A stretch of 64,000 bases of DNA from Candidatus Dormiibacterota bacterium (GTDB lineage: Bacteria; Chloroflexota; Dormibacteria; Aeolococcales; Aeolococcaceae), in contig PMOL01000005.1 of NCBI GenBank assembly GCA_003162415.1, positions 341,836 to 405,835 of the forward strand, read 5' to 3'. The position numbers were made by a program, and so were the translations under genes. The notes beneath the pieces are model-generated. The model was not told the origin of the DNA, did no database searches, and saw only the letters and a list, made by a program, of their open reading frames with translations. Shown here piece after piece: positions 1-8,173 of this stretch (the stretch's first letter is position 1; every line of letters starts with the position of its first letter).

Positions 1-56
1 TCGCCACCTGCGTGCGCACGAGACTGGCTGGCACCCCGCACTTCTGGCTTGGCGAA

Positions 57-71
57 GTTCGCATAGCGAAC
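57..71. promoter_or_regulatory. Candidate IclR-type operator upstream of the pca operon
   Basis: GTTCGC-ATA-GCGAAC is a perfect 15-bp inverted repeat (6-bp arms, 3-bp spacer), about 130 bp before the first pca gene. A weaker copy with 11 of 15 matching positions lies at 173-187, just before the start codon. From memory, the PcaR operator of Pseudomonas has the same size and the same GTTCG...CG.AC layout. The operon encodes its own IclR regulator at its 3' end, which fits. Binding is inferred. Confidence 0.55.
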
Positions 72-172
72 TCACGTTCCTTGGATGAACGTATCATATG
101 GTTCCGACGGGTGGACAAGCCCTATGCGAGTGCCAGCGGATCACCGAAAAAGCTATGGTCGCCGACACGAGT

Positions 173-187
173 GTGCGCTACGCGAAC
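173..187. promoter_or_regulatory. Second, imperfect copy of the candidate IclR operator
   Basis: GTGCGC-TAC-GCGAAC matches the palindrome at 57-71 in 11 of 15 positions and keeps the right arm GCGAAC exactly. It ends 10 bp before the GTG start of the first gene, so a bound regulator would block the ribosome-binding or early transcribed region. It could also be chance in GC-rich DNA. Confidence 0.35.
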
Positions 188-197
188 ATGTTGATCT

Positions 198-1022
198 GTG
201 AGCATGGCTGAGATCGTCTCGCTGTCCGATGGGATCGCCGCGGTCGTGCACGATGGCGACACGCTGGTGATGGAGGGCTTCACGCATCTCATCCCGTTCG
301 CGGCCGGGCACGAGATCATCCGCCAGCGACGCCACGATCTCACCTTGGTGCGAATGACCCCCGACCTCATCTACGACCAGCTGATCGGCATGGGATGCGC
401 CACCAAGTTGATCTTCTCGTGGGGGGGCAACCCGGGCGTCGGCTCCCTCCACCGGTTCCGCGACGCGGTCGAGAACTCATGGCCGCTTCCCCTGGATCTC
501 GAAGAGCACAGTCACGCGGGCATGGCCAACCGGTATCTCGCCGGGGCGAGCGGCCTCCCGTTCGCGGTGCTGCGCGGCTACGTCGGCACCGACCTTCCCG
601 CGCAGACCGACACCATCCGTCCGATCACCTGCCCCTTCACCGGCGAGGTGCTGACCGCGGTCCCAGCGCTGTCACCCGACGTGACCATCATCCACGCGCA
701 GCGCGCAGACCGGAAGGGCAATGTCCAGATGTGGGGCATTCTCGGCGTGCAGAAGGAAGCCGTGCTTGCTGCGAAACGGTCGCTGATCACCGTCGAGGAG
801 ATCGTGGACAGCCTCGATCCCAAGCCACAGGAGGTCGTGCTCCCATCGTTCGCCACCACCTACATCGCGGTGGCACCGGGCGGCGCGCATCCCTCCTACG
901 CGCAGGGATATTCCTTGCGGGACAACGCCTTTTACACGGAGTGGGACGCGATCAGCAAGGACCGCGAGACCTTCCTCCGCTGGATGGACGAGAACGTGAT
1001 TCGCCGGGTGCCCGCGGCGTGA
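198..1022 (+). CDS. pcaI: 3-oxoadipate CoA-transferase, subunit A
   Basis: 274-residue family I CoA-transferase alpha subunit. With the next gene it would move CoA from succinyl-CoA to 3-oxoadipate, the penultimate step of the beta-ketoadipate pathway in the cytoplasm. The N-terminal glycine-containing stretch (DTLVMEGFTHLIPFAAGHEI), the GMGCA segment and the later IIHAQRADRKGNVQ motif are typical of the family. It is longer than the roughly 230-residue PcaI of Pseudomonas and looks closer to the CatI/glutaconate CoA-transferase branch. The start is GTG at 198; the in-frame ATG at 204 is an alternative. Its stop overlaps the next start (GTGA). The specific substrate is inferred from the dioxygenase genes downstream. 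Confidence 0.85.
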   Translation: MSMAEIVSLSDGIAAVVHDGDTLVMEGFTHLIPFAAGHEIIRQRRHDLTLVRMTPDLIYDQLIGMGCATKLIFSWGGNPGVGSLHRFRDAVENSWPLPLDLEEHSHAGMANRYLAGASGLPFAVLRGYVGTDLPAQTDTIRPITCPFTGEVLTAVPALSPDVTIIHAQRADRKGNVQMWGILGVQKEAVLAAKRSLITVEEIVDSLDPKPQEVVLPSFATTYIAVAPGGAHPSYAQGYSLRDNAFYTEWDAISKDRETFLRWMDENVIRRVPAA

Positions 1023-1780
1023 CCGCCGCCTACACATCCGACGAGATGATGACCGTCGCCGCCGCACGGCAGCTGCACAACGGCACCGTCTGCTTTGTCG
1101 GCATCGGCCTGCCGAGCACCGCGGCGAACCTCGCCCGCGCCACCAGCGCGCCCGACGTTGTGCTCATCTACGAATCGGGAACGCTCGGCGCCAAGCCGGA
1201 TCGCCTGCCGCTGTCGATCGGCGACGGCATCCTCGCGGAGACCGCGGATGCGGTGGTGAGCGTGCCGGAGGTCTTCAACTACTGGTTGCAACCTGGCCGG
1301 ATCGACGTCGGCTTCCTCAGCGCCGCCCAGATCGACCGCTACGCCAATATCAACACCACAGTGATCGGCGCCGACTATCGCCACCCCAAGGTGCGGCTTC
1401 CAGGCGCGGGGGGTGCCCCCGAGATTGCTGCGTCGTGCCGCGAGGTCGTGGTGGTGCTGCGCCAGACCCTGCGGACGTTTGTGGACCGCGTCGACTTCAT
1501 CACCTCGGTCGGCTTCGGTCAGGGACCTGGCGATCGCCAGCGGCTCGGTCTCAGCGGCTCGGGGCCGCGGGTGGTCATCACCGACTTGGGCATCCTGACC
1601 CCGGACCCGGAGACCTGCGAGCTCACGCTCGTGCGCGTGCACAATGGATCGACCGCCGAGGATGCGCGCGCCGCCTCCGGCTGGCCACTCGCGGTGTCGC
1701 CCGAGCTCTCGACCACCGCCCCGCCGACCGAGGAAGAGCTCACCGTGCTGCGCCGTCTCGAGGCGACCAAGGGCGCGTGA
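1019..1780 (+). CDS. pcaJ: 3-oxoadipate CoA-transferase, subunit B
   Basis: 253-residue beta subunit of the family I CoA-transferase. The IYESGTLG motif carries the glutamate expected to form the glutamyl-CoA thioester intermediate. The segment TVIGADYRHPKVRLPGAGGAPEI-like is the characteristic glycine-rich region following it (described here in short form: VRLPGAGGAPEIA). The open frame extends far upstream, but the GTG at 1019 overlaps the subunit A stop by four bases and begins exactly where family similarity begins (TAAYTSDEMM). Pairing with subunit A and the thiolase downstream supports the pca assignment. Confidence 0.86.
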   Translation: MTAAYTSDEMMTVAAARQLHNGTVCFVGIGLPSTAANLARATSAPDVVLIYESGTLGAKPDRLPLSIGDGILAETADAVVSVPEVFNYWLQPGRIDVGFLSAAQIDRYANINTTVIGADYRHPKVRLPGAGGAPEIAASCREVVVVLRQTLRTFVDRVDFITSVGFGQGPGDRQRLGLSGSGPRVVITDLGILTPDPETCELTLVRVHNGSTAEDARAASGWPLAVSPELSTTAPPTEEELTVLRRLEATKGA

Positions 1781-2958
1781 GCGAGGACGTCTTCATCCTG
1801 GACGCGGTGCGCACGCCCATCGGCCGGCACGGGGGAGCGCTTGCGGGTGTGCGCCCGGATGACCTTGCAGCCGGGGTGATAGCGGGGCTCGTCACGCGCA
1901 GTCCGTCCCTCGACTCCGCAGCGATCGGCGACGTGGTCTTTGGCGACGGCAACGCCGCGGGCGAGGACAACCGCAACGTCGCGCGCATGGCCCTGCTGCT
2001 CGCCGGCGTGCCGCCGAGCGTCCCGGGCACCACCGTGAACCGGCTCTGCGGGTCGGGGCTCGAGGCGGTGATCACCGCGAGCCGCGCGATCGCCGTCGGC
2101 GACCATTCGATCTGCATCGCCGGCGGGGTGGAATCGATGAGCCGCGCCCCCTGGGTGCTGCTCAAGCCGGAGCGCGGGCACGCGCGCACCAACGAGACGC
2201 TCTGGTCGACGACACTCGGCTGGCGCATGGTCAATCCGCGCATGCCAGCGGACTGGACGATCTCGCTCGGCGAAGGCGCGGAGCTGCTCGCCTCGAAGTA
2301 CTCCATCAGCCGCGAGGAGCAGGACGCGTTCGCGTTGCGCAGTCATCGCCAGGCAGCCGCGGCGTGGGAGTCGGGGCGATACGCCGGTGAGGTTCTCCCC
2401 GTGGACGGCATCGACCTCGGCCGGGACGAGTGCATTCGCCCCGATGCTTCGATCGACGCCCTGGCCAGGCTGCGCCCCGCGTTCCGGCCCGACGGCACGG
2501 TGACCGCCGGGAACGCCTCGCCGTTGAACGACGGCGCCGCGGCGGTGCTGCTCGCCGACGCCGAGGGCGCGCGCCGAGCCGGTCGCGAGCCGCTGGCTCG
2601 CATCGTCGCGCGTGGCGTCAGCGCGGTCGAGCCGCCCCTCTACGGCATCGGACCGGTCGCCGCCGCCAACGCTGCGCTCGCTCGCGCGGGCATCGGGTGG
2701 AAGGACCTCGCGGTTGTCGAGCTGAACGAGGCATTCGCGGCGCAGTCGCTGGCCTGCCTGCGCGAGTGGCCGGAGCTCGACGCTGAGAAGGTGAATCCGA
2801 ACGGCGGCGCGATCGCGATCGGTCATCCGATCGGGTGCTCCGGGGCCCGGATCCTCGGTTCACTCGCACACGAATTGCACCGGCGGGGTGGCGGCTACGG
2901 CCTCGCGGCGATCTGCATCGGCGTTGGCCAGGGTCTCGCCGTGGTGCTGGAGGCCTGA
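1777..2958 (+). CDS. pcaF: 3-oxoadipyl-CoA thiolase
   Basis: 393-residue thiolase, full length for the family. It would split 3-oxoadipyl-CoA into succinyl-CoA and acetyl-CoA. Expected catalytic features are present: the nucleophilic cysteine in NRLCGSGLEAV, the histidine in AIAIGHPIGCSGARI, and the second cysteine in ICIGVGQG (usually CIGGGQG; here one glycine is valine). The N-terminus FILDAVRTPIGRHGG is typical. The GTG start at 1777 overlaps the previous stop (GTGA). It may also serve the anthranilate-CoA cluster 7 kb downstream. A generic acetyl-CoA acyltransferase is the alternative, but context favours PcaF. Confidence 0.87.
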   Translation: MSEDVFILDAVRTPIGRHGGALAGVRPDDLAAGVIAGLVTRSPSLDSAAIGDVVFGDGNAAGEDNRNVARMALLLAGVPPSVPGTTVNRLCGSGLEAVITASRAIAVGDHSICIAGGVESMSRAPWVLLKPERGHARTNETLWSTTLGWRMVNPRMPADWTISLGEGAELLASKYSISREEQDAFALRSHRQAAAAWESGRYAGEVLPVDGIDLGRDECIRPDASIDALARLRPAFRPDGTVTAGNASPLNDGAAAVLLADAEGARRAGREPLARIVARGVSAVEPPLYGIGPVAAANAALARAGIGWKDLAVVELNEAFAAQSLACLREWPELDAEKVNPNGGAIAIGHPIGCSGARILGSLAHELHRRGGGYGLAAICIGVGQGLAVVLEA

Positions 2959-3656
2959 TGGAAGCGCCGTCACGCTCCGTGCATCCGCCCAACGACTTCC
3001 CGGGATATCGATCAACCGCGCTGCGCGCACCGAAACAGCCGCTGCGAGTGCTCCCGGGACGGCTCGGCGAGCTCACCGCACCGCTCCTTGCCGGCGAGAC
3101 GATCGGTCTCCTCGACCACGATTTGACGCGCCAGCACGACGGCGACCCGCTCGGTGAACGGATCAGCATCAGCGGGCGCGTGCTCGATGATGACGGGAAC
3201 CCGGTTGCCGGCGCGCTTATCGAGCTCTGGCAGGCCAATGCGGCCGGGCGCTACGCGCACCTGTCGGATCAGCACCCGGCCCCGCTCGACCCGAACTTCA
3301 GCGGTGCAGGCCGTTGCCTCACCGATGTTGAGGGTGGCTATCGCTTCGTCACCGTCAAGCCGGGGGCGTATCCCTGGCGCAACCATCCCAACGCGTGGCG
3401 GCCGGCGCACGTGCATTTCTCGGTGTTCACCCCCGCCATCGCTCAGCGCCTGGTCACCCAGATGTACTTCCCCGGCGACCCCCTCTTCGATCAGGACCCG
3501 ATCTTCAACTCGGTACCGGACGCGGACTCTCGCCGGCGACTCGTGGCGCGCTGGTCGCTCGAGCTCACCGAACCCGAGTGGTCGCTCGGCTATGCCTGGG
3601 ACATCGTGGTCGCGGGGCGCGACGCCACCCCGCTCGACGATGATCCGAGCGAATGA
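2958..3656 (+). CDS. pcaH: Protocatechuate 3,4-dioxygenase, beta subunit
   Basis: 232-residue intradiol dioxygenase beta subunit. With PcaG it opens protocatechuate between its two hydroxyls to 3-carboxy-cis,cis-muconate using a non-haem Fe(III). The iron ligands expected from the family are visible: tyrosines in GRYAHLSDQ and GAYPWRNHPN, and two histidines in RPAHVHFSVF. The N-terminal YRSTALRAP segment and the SISGRVLDDDGNPVAGALIE-type beta-sandwich start are classic. ATG 2958 shares one base with the thiolase stop (TGATG). Confidence 0.93.
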   Translation: MEAPSRSVHPPNDFPGYRSTALRAPKQPLRVLPGRLGELTAPLLAGETIGLLDHDLTRQHDGDPLGERISISGRVLDDDGNPVAGALIELWQANAAGRYAHLSDQHPAPLDPNFSGAGRCLTDVEGGYRFVTVKPGAYPWRNHPNAWRPAHVHFSVFTPAIAQRLVTQMYFPGDPLFDQDPIFNSVPDADSRRRLVARWSLELTEPEWSLGYAWDIVVAGRDATPLDDDPSE

Positions 3657-4138
3657 CACTGCCGCTGACGCCCTCGCAGACCGTCGGACCGTTCTTCCGG
3701 ATCGGGCTCTCCACCACCATCGGGTCGCACGTCATCGGTGAGGGAATGCCCGGTGCGATACGCATCTCCGGGCAGGTGCTCGACGGCGCCGGTGAGCCGG
3801 TCCCGGACGCGCTGATCGAGACCTGGCAACCGGAGGGCGCCGGACGGTGCGCGACCGACGAGGAGGGGCATTTCGCGATCGTCACCAGCAAGCCGCAGGA
3901 TGGCGCGGCGAACGGCGCGCCGCACCTCGACGTCTCGGTCTTCGCGCGCGGCCTGCTCACACGCCTCGTGACGCGCATGTTCTTCCCCGACGAGAGCGCC
4001 GCAAATGACGCGGACCCGGTGCTCCGAACCCTCTCTCCGACCGAGCGGGCGACGCTTGTCGCAGTGAGAGAGGAGGGTGGTCTTCGGTTCGACATCCACC
4101 TTCAGGGCGCCGGTGAGACAGTCTTCTTCGATCGCTGA
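3653..4138 (+). CDS. pcaG: Protocatechuate 3,4-dioxygenase, alpha subunit
   Basis: 161-residue partner of PcaH; it forms the structural half of the active site and lacks the iron-binding Tyr/His set. The N-terminus LTPSQTVGPFFRIGL and the segment RISGQVLDGAGEPVPDALIE are diagnostic. It is shorter than the roughly 200 residues I recall for PcaG of pseudomonads, with the shortening in the central loops rather than at an end. The start overlaps pcaH (ATGA), and the 3' end overlaps the likely pcaB start by about 26 bp. Confidence 0.88.
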   Translation: MTLPLTPSQTVGPFFRIGLSTTIGSHVIGEGMPGAIRISGQVLDGAGEPVPDALIETWQPEGAGRCATDEEGHFAIVTSKPQDGAANGAPHLDVSVFARGLLTRLVTRMFFPDESAANDADPVLRTLSPTERATLVAVREEGGLRFDIHLQGAGETVFFDR

Positions 4139-5471
4139 GAGCCTGGTCGGTCCGCTCTTCGGCAGTCCGGCGGTGGATGCGGCGCTGAGTGATGCGGCGT
4201 GGCTCCAGGCGATGCTCGATTTCGAGGCGGCGCTTGCGGAGTCGGAGGCTGATGCCGGGCTGGTTCCCGCGCCCCTGGCAGCCGAGATCGCCGCCGCGTG
4301 TCATGCCGACGCTTTCGACATCGCGGAGGTCGGGCAGCGTTCGGTCACGGCAGGTAACCCTGCCGCACCTCTGGTTCGGGCGTTGATGGACGTCCTCTCC
4401 TCGGAAGCGCGCGAATACGTGCATCTCGGCGCCACCAGCCAGGACGTCATCGACACGGCGTTCTCATTGATGGCACAGCGGGCGCTGGATGTGATCCTCG
4501 AGGACATGTCATCGGTGGCGTCTGAATGCGCCGCCCTTGCCGGAACGCACGGTCACACGCTCATGACCGCGCGTACGCTCCTGCAGCCGGCCACCCCGAC
4601 GACCTTCGGCTACAAGGCCGCAGGCTGGTTGGTGAGCGTGGACGAAGCACGGGTGCTGCTGGGGCGCGTGCGCTTCGAACGACTCGCGGTGCAATTCGGT
4701 GGCGCGGCGGGAACGCTGGCAGCCCTCGGGGGCACCGGTGTCGAGGTCGCACGCCGCCTCGCCGCACGTCTCGGGCTCGCCGAGCCCGTGCTCCCGTGGC
4801 ACACGGATCGAACCCGGGTTGCCGAGCTCGCCGCGGCGCTCGGCACTGCTGTGGGCGTCGCCGGGAAGATCGCTCGCGACGTCGCGCTCCTCGCCCAGGC
4901 TGAGGTAGCCGAGGCCGCCGAAGCGGAGCCGGGGACGTCGTCGACGTTGCCCCATAAGCGAAACCCGGTTCGCGCCGTGTTGATCCTCGCCGCCGCGGCG
5001 CGCGCGCCCGGACTGGTTGGAACGGTATTCACCTCGATGGTACAGGAGCACGAGCGCGCCGCCGGAGCGTGGCATGCGGAGTGGGAGCCCATCCGCGATC
5101 TGCTGCGCATCGCCGGCGGCGCGAGCCATCACGCGGCGATGTTGCTGGGCTCGCTGCAGGTGGACCCTGCACGCATGGCGGAGAACCTCGCCGCGGATGG
5201 CGGATTGGTGATGGCCGAGAACCTCGCGCTCCAGATCTCGCACCGCACCGGGCGCTCCACTGCGCGCGACGTCGTCCGCCGCTGCAGCGAGGAGGCGATG
5301 AAGCGCCGCGTTGCGTTTGCGGACGTCGTCCGCGGCGATCCCGAGGTGCGCCGCCACCTCTCCGACGACGAGATCGCGGCAGCGCTCGATCCCACCGGGT
5401 ATCTCGGGTCGATCGAGGAGCTCATCAAGCGTGCCCAGGATGGGCATCGCGGAGCCGGCGCGAGCTCATGA
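4113..5471 (+). CDS. pcaB: 3-carboxy-cis,cis-muconate cycloisomerase
   Basis: Roughly 452 residues, member of the fumarase/aspartase superfamily. It cyclises carboxymuconate to 4-carboxymuconolactone. Family marks: HLGATSQDVIDTA near residue 95, and the superfamily signature loop GTSSTLPHKRNPV, which holds the catalytic serine. I prefer GTG 4113 because the family start is near SLVGPLFGSPAVDAAL; an in-frame GTG at 4077 would add 12 residues lying wholly inside pcaG. Either way it overlaps pcaG, implying translational coupling. Next gene overlaps by ATGA. Confidence 0.9.
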   Translation: MRQSSSIAESLVGPLFGSPAVDAALSDAAWLQAMLDFEAALAESEADAGLVPAPLAAEIAAACHADAFDIAEVGQRSVTAGNPAAPLVRALMDVLSSEAREYVHLGATSQDVIDTAFSLMAQRALDVILEDMSSVASECAALAGTHGHTLMTARTLLQPATPTTFGYKAAGWLVSVDEARVLLGRVRFERLAVQFGGAAGTLAALGGTGVEVARRLAARLGLAEPVLPWHTDRTRVAELAAALGTAVGVAGKIARDVALLAQAEVAEAAEAEPGTSSTLPHKRNPVRAVLILAAAARAPGLVGTVFTSMVQEHERAAGAWHAEWEPIRDLLRIAGGASHHAAMLLGSLQVDPARMAENLAADGGLVMAENLALQISHRTGRSTARDVVRRCSEEAMKRRVAFADVVRGDPEVRRHLSDDEIAAALDPTGYLGSIEELIKRAQDGHRGAGASS

Positions 5472-6247
5472 GCGTCGAGGTCGCGTACTCGTGGGTCGGC
5501 GATCGTGACAAACCGGCGCTGGTCATGAGCAGCGCGCTCGGAACGTCGCGAGCGATGTGGGACGCGCAACACCCGCTCGGCGACCGGTACTCGCTGCTCC
5601 TGTACGACCATCGCGGCCTCGGTGAATCGCCTGCGCCACCGAGTCCGTATACGGTTGCCGAGCTCGGCGCCGATGTGATCGCGCTCCTCGACCGACTCGG
5701 CCTCTCCACGGTGGCGTTCTGCGGCGTGTCGCTCGGCGGTATGGTCGGGCTCTGGCTCGCCGCGCATCACCCGTCTCGCATCAGCGCGCTCGTCGCGATG
5801 GCCGCACTGTCGCGGCTGCAACCGGCGGACCGGTATCTCGAGCGCGCTGCGGCGGTCCGGGCCGATGGCATCGCACCGATCGCTTCCGGGGTCGTTGCTC
5901 GGTGGTTCACGCCGCGATTCGCACAGGAGCACCCGGCAGCGCTCAAGCGACTCACGGACGCTCTTGTGGATATGAACGCCGAAGGGTATGCGAGCTGCTG
6001 CGAGGCGGTGGCGTCATGTGACCTGCGCACCGACATCCGCAGGATCAATGCGCGGACCCTGATCATCGCCGGTGCCGAGGATCCGTTCGTGCCGGCATCG
6101 AGCGCGGTGATGTTCGGCGCATCCTTCCACGACGCGAGCGTTGCGGTGATTGACGGTGCCGCGCACCTCGTGAATCTCGAGCAGCCGGACATCGTCAATC
6201 GACTGGTGCTCGACCACCTCAGTGAAGCCGATGGAGGAGTGGCGTGA
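5468..6247 (+). CDS. pcaD: 3-oxoadipate enol-lactonase
   Basis: 259-residue alpha/beta hydrolase that would hydrolyse 3-oxoadipate enol-lactone to 3-oxoadipate. The nucleophile elbow GVSLGGM, the acid in AGAEDPFVP and the histidine in GAAHLVNLEQP make a complete triad; LLYDHRGLGESPAP is the oxyanion-side strand typical of PcaD. The open frame runs upstream through pcaB, but ATG 5468 overlaps the pcaB stop by four bases and gives the standard length. PcaD is separate from PcaC here; in many actinobacteria the two are fused as PcaL. Confidence 0.9.
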   Translation: MSVEVAYSWVGDRDKPALVMSSALGTSRAMWDAQHPLGDRYSLLLYDHRGLGESPAPPSPYTVAELGADVIALLDRLGLSTVAFCGVSLGGMVGLWLAAHHPSRISALVAMAALSRLQPADRYLERAAAVRADGIAPIASGVVARWFTPRFAQEHPAALKRLTDALVDMNAEGYASCCEAVASCDLRTDIRRINARTLIIAGAEDPFVPASSAVMFGASFHDASVAVIDGAAHLVNLEQPDIVNRLVLDHLSEADGGVA

Positions 6248-6636
6248 GCGACGACATCCGAGAGCAGGGAATGACCACCCGGCGCGAGGTCCTCGGCGAC
6301 GAGCACGTGGATCGCGCGATGGCCGGTGCCGACGCGTTCACCGCCGATTTCCAGGAGTACATCACGCGCTCCGCATGGGGTGCGGTCTGGTCCCGTCCGG
6401 GACTCGACCGGCGCACACGAAGTTGCATCACGGTGGCCATGCTCGCCGCGCAGGGCATGGATGACGAGCTTGCGCTGCACCTTCGCGCCGCGCGGCGCAA
6501 CGGCGTCAGCGTCGAGGAGATCAAGGAGGTCCTCCTCCAGGTCGCGGTGTACGCAGGCGTCCCTCGCGCGAACCGCGCCTTCACGATTGCCCGAGAGGTT
6601 CTGACCGGGATGGTTCCACCCACGGAATCGATGTGA
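6244..6636 (+). CDS. pcaC: 4-carboxymuconolactone decarboxylase
   Basis: 130-residue CMD-family protein, full length. It decarboxylates gamma-carboxymuconolactone to the enol-lactone used by PcaD. The helical core DRRTRSCITVAMLAAQGMDDEL, with LHLRAARRNGVSVEEIKEV following it (shown in part), carries the conserved histidine and glutamate of the family. The N-terminal RREVLGDEHVDRAM is diagnostic of true PcaC rather than AhpD-type relatives. GTG 6244 overlaps the pcaD stop. Confidence 0.92.
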   Translation: MSDDIREQGMTTRREVLGDEHVDRAMAGADAFTADFQEYITRSAWGAVWSRPGLDRRTRSCITVAMLAAQGMDDELALHLRAARRNGVSVEEIKEVLLQVAVYAGVPRANRAFTIAREVLTGMVPPTESM

Positions 6637-7451
6637 CCGACGTCGATCGACCCGCGGTTGCGCGAGTTGATCGCGGTATCGGCACGGACTTCGTGCAGTC
6701 CCTGGAGCGTGGCCTCGCGGTCATTCGCGCATTTGACGCCGAACATCCCGAGCTGACCCTGAGCGAGGTCGCGCGCGCTGCCGGCCTGACCCGCGCATCG
6801 GCGCGGCGTTTCCTCCGCACCCTGTCCGAGCTTGGTTACGTGCGCAGCAATGGACGCCTCTTCGCGCTGCGGCCCCGCGTGCTCGAGCTCGGGTACGCGT
6901 ACCTCTCGAGCCTCAGCCTGCACGAGGTCGCACAGCCCCATCTCGAGCGGCTGGTGGGAATCCTTCGAGAGTCATCGTCGGTCTCGGTGCTCGACGCCGA
7001 TGACGTCGTCTACGTCGCGCGTGTCCCGACCCGCCGGATCATGACCATCACCATCAGCGTCGGCACCCGGTTCCCCGCCTACGCGACCTCGATGGGCCGA
7101 GTGCTGCTGGCCGGGCAGAGCGACGAGTGGCTCGACGGCTACTTCGCGACAGTCGAGCTGCGCCGGCTCACGGCGCGCACCGTCACCGATGTTCCGTCGC
7201 TGCGCGCGGAGCTGCTCCTGGTTCGCGAGCAGGGCTGGGCATTCGTCGACGAGGAGCTCGAGGAAGGCCTCCGCGCGATCGCCGCGCCGATCAACGATTC
7301 CTCTGGACGCGTGATTGCAGCCGTCAACGTCTCGTCGCCGGTGAGCCGCGGGAGCCCCGACCTGGTCCGAGGCGAGTTCCTGCCCCACCTGCTCGCCGCC
7401 GCGCGCGGGATCGAAGAGGATCTGAGCCACAGCACAACGGGGTCGCGCTGA
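6633..7451 (+). CDS. pcaR: IclR-family regulator of the pca operon
   Basis: 272 residues. The N-terminal winged helix-turn-helix (about residues 20-80: DFVQSLERGLAVIRAF, LTLSEVARAAGLTRASARR) is followed by the IclR effector domain, and the LSSLSLHEVAQPHLE and VGTRFPAYATSMGRVLL motifs are those of the PcaR/PcaU/PobR group. It is co-directional with and overlaps pcaC (GTGA), so it is probably made from the same transcript and regulates itself. Candidate operators lie at 57-71 and 173-187. Known relatives respond to 3-oxoadipate or protocatechuate; which one here is not visible. Confidence 0.85.
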   Translation: MTDVDRPAVARVDRGIGTDFVQSLERGLAVIRAFDAEHPELTLSEVARAAGLTRASARRFLRTLSELGYVRSNGRLFALRPRVLELGYAYLSSLSLHEVAQPHLERLVGILRESSSVSVLDADDVVYVARVPTRRIMTITISVGTRFPAYATSMGRVLLAGQSDEWLDGYFATVELRRLTARTVTDVPSLRAELLLVREQGWAFVDEELEEGLRAIAAPINDSSGRVIAAVNVSSPVSRGSPDLVRGEFLPHLLAAARGIEEDLSHSTTGSR

Positions 7452-7453
7452 CC

Positions 7454-8173
7454 ATGCCGGTCACACACGCCGGCGACATCGACATGTATTACGAGCTGCA
7501 TGGATCGGGCGATCCACTGGTCTTGATCGGCGGTCTCGCCAGCGACATCTCACAGTGGGGGTGGCTCACCGACTTCTGCGCGCAGACCCACCAGGTGCTT
7601 GCGTTCGACAACCGCGGTGCCGGGCGCACCGACAGACCGGACGCGCCGTACACGATCCCGATGATGTCCAACGACACCGACGCGCTCATGGATGCCGTCG
7701 GCATGAGCCAGGCGACGGTGGTCGGGATTTCCATGGGCGGCCGCATCGCGCTGGACCTGGCGCTCGAGCACCCCGGCCGTGTCGCGCGGCTCGTGCTGGT
7801 GAGCACCATGGCGTCGGCGAGGCTCGACGGCTCCATGTCGCGCATGGAGATGCTCAGCGTGCTCAGCAGCCTGGTGTACCGCGGGAAGTACCCACAGCCG
7901 CGGTACGCCTTTTCACGGCAGCGAGAGGCATCGCGTTCCTATGGCTGCATCGACCGCCTTGGCGAGATCCATGTTCCAACCACCATCCTGCACGGGCGCA
8001 AGGACAAGGTTGCCCCACTTCGTGAGGCGGAAGCGATGCGGCGGGGCATCGCCGGGTCGCAGCTCGTGACCTTCAGGGGCGGTCACCTCTTCTTCCTGGT
8101 GCGCGAGCGCAAATGGTTCTTCGACAGCCTCGCCACCGCGATGACCGCTCGCTCACGGGTTGCCGGGTCATGA
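7454..8173 (+). CDS. Alpha/beta hydrolase, second one in the pca operon
   Basis: 239-residue alpha/beta fold hydrolase. Nucleophile elbow GISMGGR, the DNRGAGRTDRP oxyanion region, the acid in HGRKDKVAP and the histidine in RGGHLFF give a plausible triad. The ATG is 2 bp after the regulator stop, so it is in the operon. The cap region (about residues 120-150) is very short. It could hydrolyse an ester or lactone precursor upstream of protocatechuate, or duplicate PcaD; the substrate is not recognisable. The long upstream extension of the frame overlaps the IclR gene and is not used. Confidence 0.75.
   Translation: MPVTHAGDIDMYYELHGSGDPLVLIGGLASDISQWGWLTDFCAQTHQVLAFDNRGAGRTDRPDAPYTIPMMSNDTDALMDAVGMSQATVVGISMGGRIALDLALEHPGRVARLVLVSTMASARLDGSMSRMEMLSVLSSLVYRGKYPQPRYAFSRQREASRSYGCIDRLGEIHVPTTILHGRKDKVAPLREAEAMRRGIAGSQLVTFRGGHLFFLVRERKWFFDSLATAMTARSRVAGS

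Noticed and set aside
1519-2826. A 435-codon minus-strand frame opposite the thiolase
   Set aside because: Arg/His-rich shadow of pcaF without motifs or a ribosome-binding site.
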